Origin: an uncultured Blautia sp.
GTDB lineage: Bacteria > Bacillota > Clostridia > Lachnospirales > Lachnospiraceae
Length of the DNA: 6,205 bases
Direction of reading: 5' to 3'
Assembly (NCBI GenBank): GCA_934424575.1
Contig: CAKRXU010000066.1
Location: 1 to 6,205, forward strand
Made by a program: the position numbers and the translations under genes. Below, in pieces: positions 4,750-6,205 of this stretch (positions are counted from its first letter, which is position 1; each line of letters starts with the position of its first letter). The notes beneath the pieces are model-generated. The model did no database searches, was not told where the DNA came from, and saw nothing but the letters and a program-made list of their open reading frames with translations.

Positions 4750-6117
4750 TTACTTGAGAACGCTCACTTTATTTTTTCTGATTCTCTTTAAGAATACATA
4801 TCCTGCCAGGCATGAAATTGCTTCTGTGATCGGAAATGCCCACCAGATCAGTGCAACGCCCATCTGACCATTTCTGACAAATATAGAAAAAATTCCTGCC
4901 AGTGGTAAGATAAGTACAAGCTGTCTCAAAAGAGAAATGATCAGCGATTCTATACCACCATCCAGAGCCTGGTAAATTCCCTGGTAAGCAACATTGATTC
5001 CGGCAAACAAAAAGCTGATGGAAATCACTCTCATTGCACTGATAAAATACTCTCTCGACTGTCCCGCGTTAAACAGAGTTGCAAACGAAGCCGGGAAAAT
5101 CTCTGTGATTACAATGCCCAGAATCATCAACACGATTGTATAAATAAGTCCATATTTGATTCCATCCTGGATTCTTTTTTTGCTTCGCATTCCATAGGCA
5201 AATGCAATGATCGGGGTGATCGCATCTCGGAGTCCAAACGCAAGAAACAGAACAAACTGCTGTACCTTATAAAACAAACCATAGGCTGTCTGTGCTGACG
5301 GATTAAATTTCAGGATCAGATTCATCACATATACCATAATGGACATCAGTGCCTGTGCAATAATAGCCGGAAGTCCAATCGCATAGATTTCTTTTATGAT
5401 ACCCGTATCTGGCTTCATGTATTTCATTCCATGCTCGAATTCTTTGTTCAGTTTCATATGGAAAATGAACAGTAAAACTGCGGATGCCACCTGACCGATC
5501 ACGGTTGCATAAGCCGCACCTTTTACACCCATTTCCGGAACTGGTCCAATACCATAGATCATGATCGGATCAAGAATGATATTTACAACAGCTCCGACTA
5601 CCTGACCGATCGTCGAATAAAGAGAGCGTCCTGTTGCCTGTAATAACTTTTCAAATAAAGAAAAGAAGATGATTCCAAAAGAAATCACGCAGCATATTCT
5701 CAGATAACTGACTCCCATTTCAAGTACTTCTACATCTACTGTCTGCGATGAAATGTACGCTTTCACCACAAAGATACCAAACAGTAAACAGACTGCATAA
5801 ATGATCACTCCCAGAAACAGACTGTTTCCTGCTACCTTTGCTGCTTTCTTACTGTTTCCCTGTCCCAGTGTCCTTGCAAGAAGCGCATTGGTTCCTACGC
5901 CAGTTCCGATTCCCACTGCAACCATAAGCATCTGAACCGGAAATACCAGTGTCAGTGCATTCAATGCCGCTTCACTGCCCACTCTCATATTTCCTACAAA
6001 TGCACTGTCTACAATATTATAGACTGCCTGCAATGCCATAGATAAGATCATCGGAATCCCCATCTGGATCATCAGCTTATTCACTGGCATATCTTTCATC
6101 TTGTTACTCTCTGCCAT
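4750..6117 (-). CDS. MATE-family multidrug/cation efflux transporter
   Basis: A 455-aa multi-spanning membrane protein of MATE family length. The first membrane segment carries the typical GIPMILSMALQAVYNIVDSA followed by FVG. The loop GVGTNALLARTLGQGNSKKA is the family's conserved region after the second helix. The later part shows the repeated second half (GLPAIIAQALMSIMVYVMNL, then ITPIIAFAYGMRSKKRI). MATE proteins export drugs or metabolites in exchange for Na+ or H+; the substrate here is unknown. I chose ATG at 6115-6117 (MAESNKMKDM) because GGGAGGAG at 6128-6135 precedes it by 10 bases. The frame is open to 6168, but that longer start has no ribosome binding site and would lie inside an inverted repeat. 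The downstream kinase-like gene begins 12 bp after the stop. The transport part looks intact. Confidence 0.92.
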   Translation of the reverse strand: MAESNKMKDMPVNKLMIQMGIPMILSMALQAVYNIVDSAFVGNMRVGSEAALNALTLVFPVQMLMVAVGIGTGVGTNALLARTLGQGNSKKAAKVAGNSLFLGVIIYAVCLLFGIFVVKAYISSQTVDVEVLEMGVSYLRICCVISFGIIFFSLFEKLLQATGRSLYSTIGQVVGAVVNIILDPIMIYGIGPVPEMGVKGAAYATVIGQVASAVLLFIFHMKLNKEFEHGMKYMKPDTGIIKEIYAIGLPAIIAQALMSIMVYVMNLILKFNPSAQTAYGLFYKVQQFVLFLAFGLRDAITPIIAFAYGMRSKKRIQDGIKYGLIYTIVLMILGIVITEIFPASFATLFNAGQSREYFISAMRVISISFLFAGINVAYQGIYQALDGGIESLIISLLRQLVLILPLAGIFSIFVRNGQMGVALIWWAFPITEAISCLAGYVFLKRIRKNKVSVLK

Positions 6118-6155
6118 TTTGCTTCTACTCCTCCCTATATAGTCAAGTCTTTTTT

Positions 6156-6177
6156 CCTTGAAAATCAAGGATTTTTT
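6156..6177. repeat. Inverted repeat upstream of the MATE gene (operator or plus-strand terminator)
   Basis: CCTTGA (6156-6161), AAA, TCAAGG (6165-6170), followed on the plus strand by ATTTTTT (6171-6177). Two readings are possible. As an operator, the palindrome lies about 20 bp before the MATE ribosome binding site, and an extra TCAAG half-site occurs at 6143-6147; efflux genes are often controlled by MarR- or TetR-type repressors binding such palindromes. As a terminator, the T-tract would stop plus-strand (antisense) transcripts. On the minus strand it is flanked by A-tracts and would not terminate MATE transcription. Confidence 0.45.
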
Positions 6178-6205
6178 AGTGTTTCATCAATAAATATCTC
6201 AGACG

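Noticed and set aside
6118..6168. 17-residue N-terminal extension of the MATE protein.
   Set aside because: The extension includes the GGGAGGAG ribosome binding sequence and part of a palindrome. The ATG at 6117 has proper spacing and family-like N-terminal text.
6165..6205. Possible end of an upstream minus-strand gene reading SEIFIDETLKNP and a stop.
   Set aside because: Only 12 codons, in AT-rich sequence where another frame is also open (RLRYLLMKH). No recognisable family, so it cannot be supported.

Overview
The window looks like a chromosomal accessory segment of a low-GC, Gram-positive gut anaerobe, most likely a Lachnospiraceae-type Clostridia. The reasons are the AT-rich sequence, strong AGGAGG-type ribosome binding sites, GTG and TTG starts, and the set of families present. 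The taxonomic call is inference from recalled family distribution, not from a search.

Left part (about 1-1680). A minus-strand operon holds a small HipB/Y4mF-like XRE regulator (about 69 aa). Four bases later comes a protein with the AAA-ATPase-like fold usually joined to a C-terminal PD-(D/E)XK nuclease (DUF1703-type) domain. The nuclease part is broken. The reading frame stops after residue 391, and the last ~35 codons of the ancestral protein survive in another frame at 82-195. An internal, frame-breaking deletion therefore removed the nuclease core. Upstream of the regulator are three near-identical 20-bp palindromic sites (core CCCG-NN-CGGG, flank TATA). Their centres are exactly 41 bp apart, as expected for a phased autoregulatory operator array. 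A hairpin at 37-66 probably ends this operon. The layout (DNA-binding antitoxin-like protein first, coupled effector second, palindromic operators in front, effector's putative toxic domain lost) resembles a toxin-antitoxin or defence module with an unusual effector. This is the most interesting part of the window.

Middle part (about 1685-4169). A 77-aa protein of unknown function and a 400-aa MFS transporter form a minus-strand operon with a 4-bp overlap. Divergent from it is an AraC-family regulator with an N-terminal cupin. The 134-bp gap between them carries back-to-back promoter candidates and an imperfect direct repeat. The simplest reading is a ligand-sensing AraC regulator controlling uptake or export by the transporter; the substrate cannot be read from the sequence.

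Right part (about 4150-6205). A minus-strand operon encodes a MATE-family efflux protein followed 12 bp later by a cytidylate-kinase-like P-loop protein. The 3' end of the latter overlaps the araC 3' end by 20 bp in convergent orientation. A perfect inverted repeat lies just upstream of the MATE ribosome binding site. I see no RNA genes, transposons, CRISPR arrays or origins.
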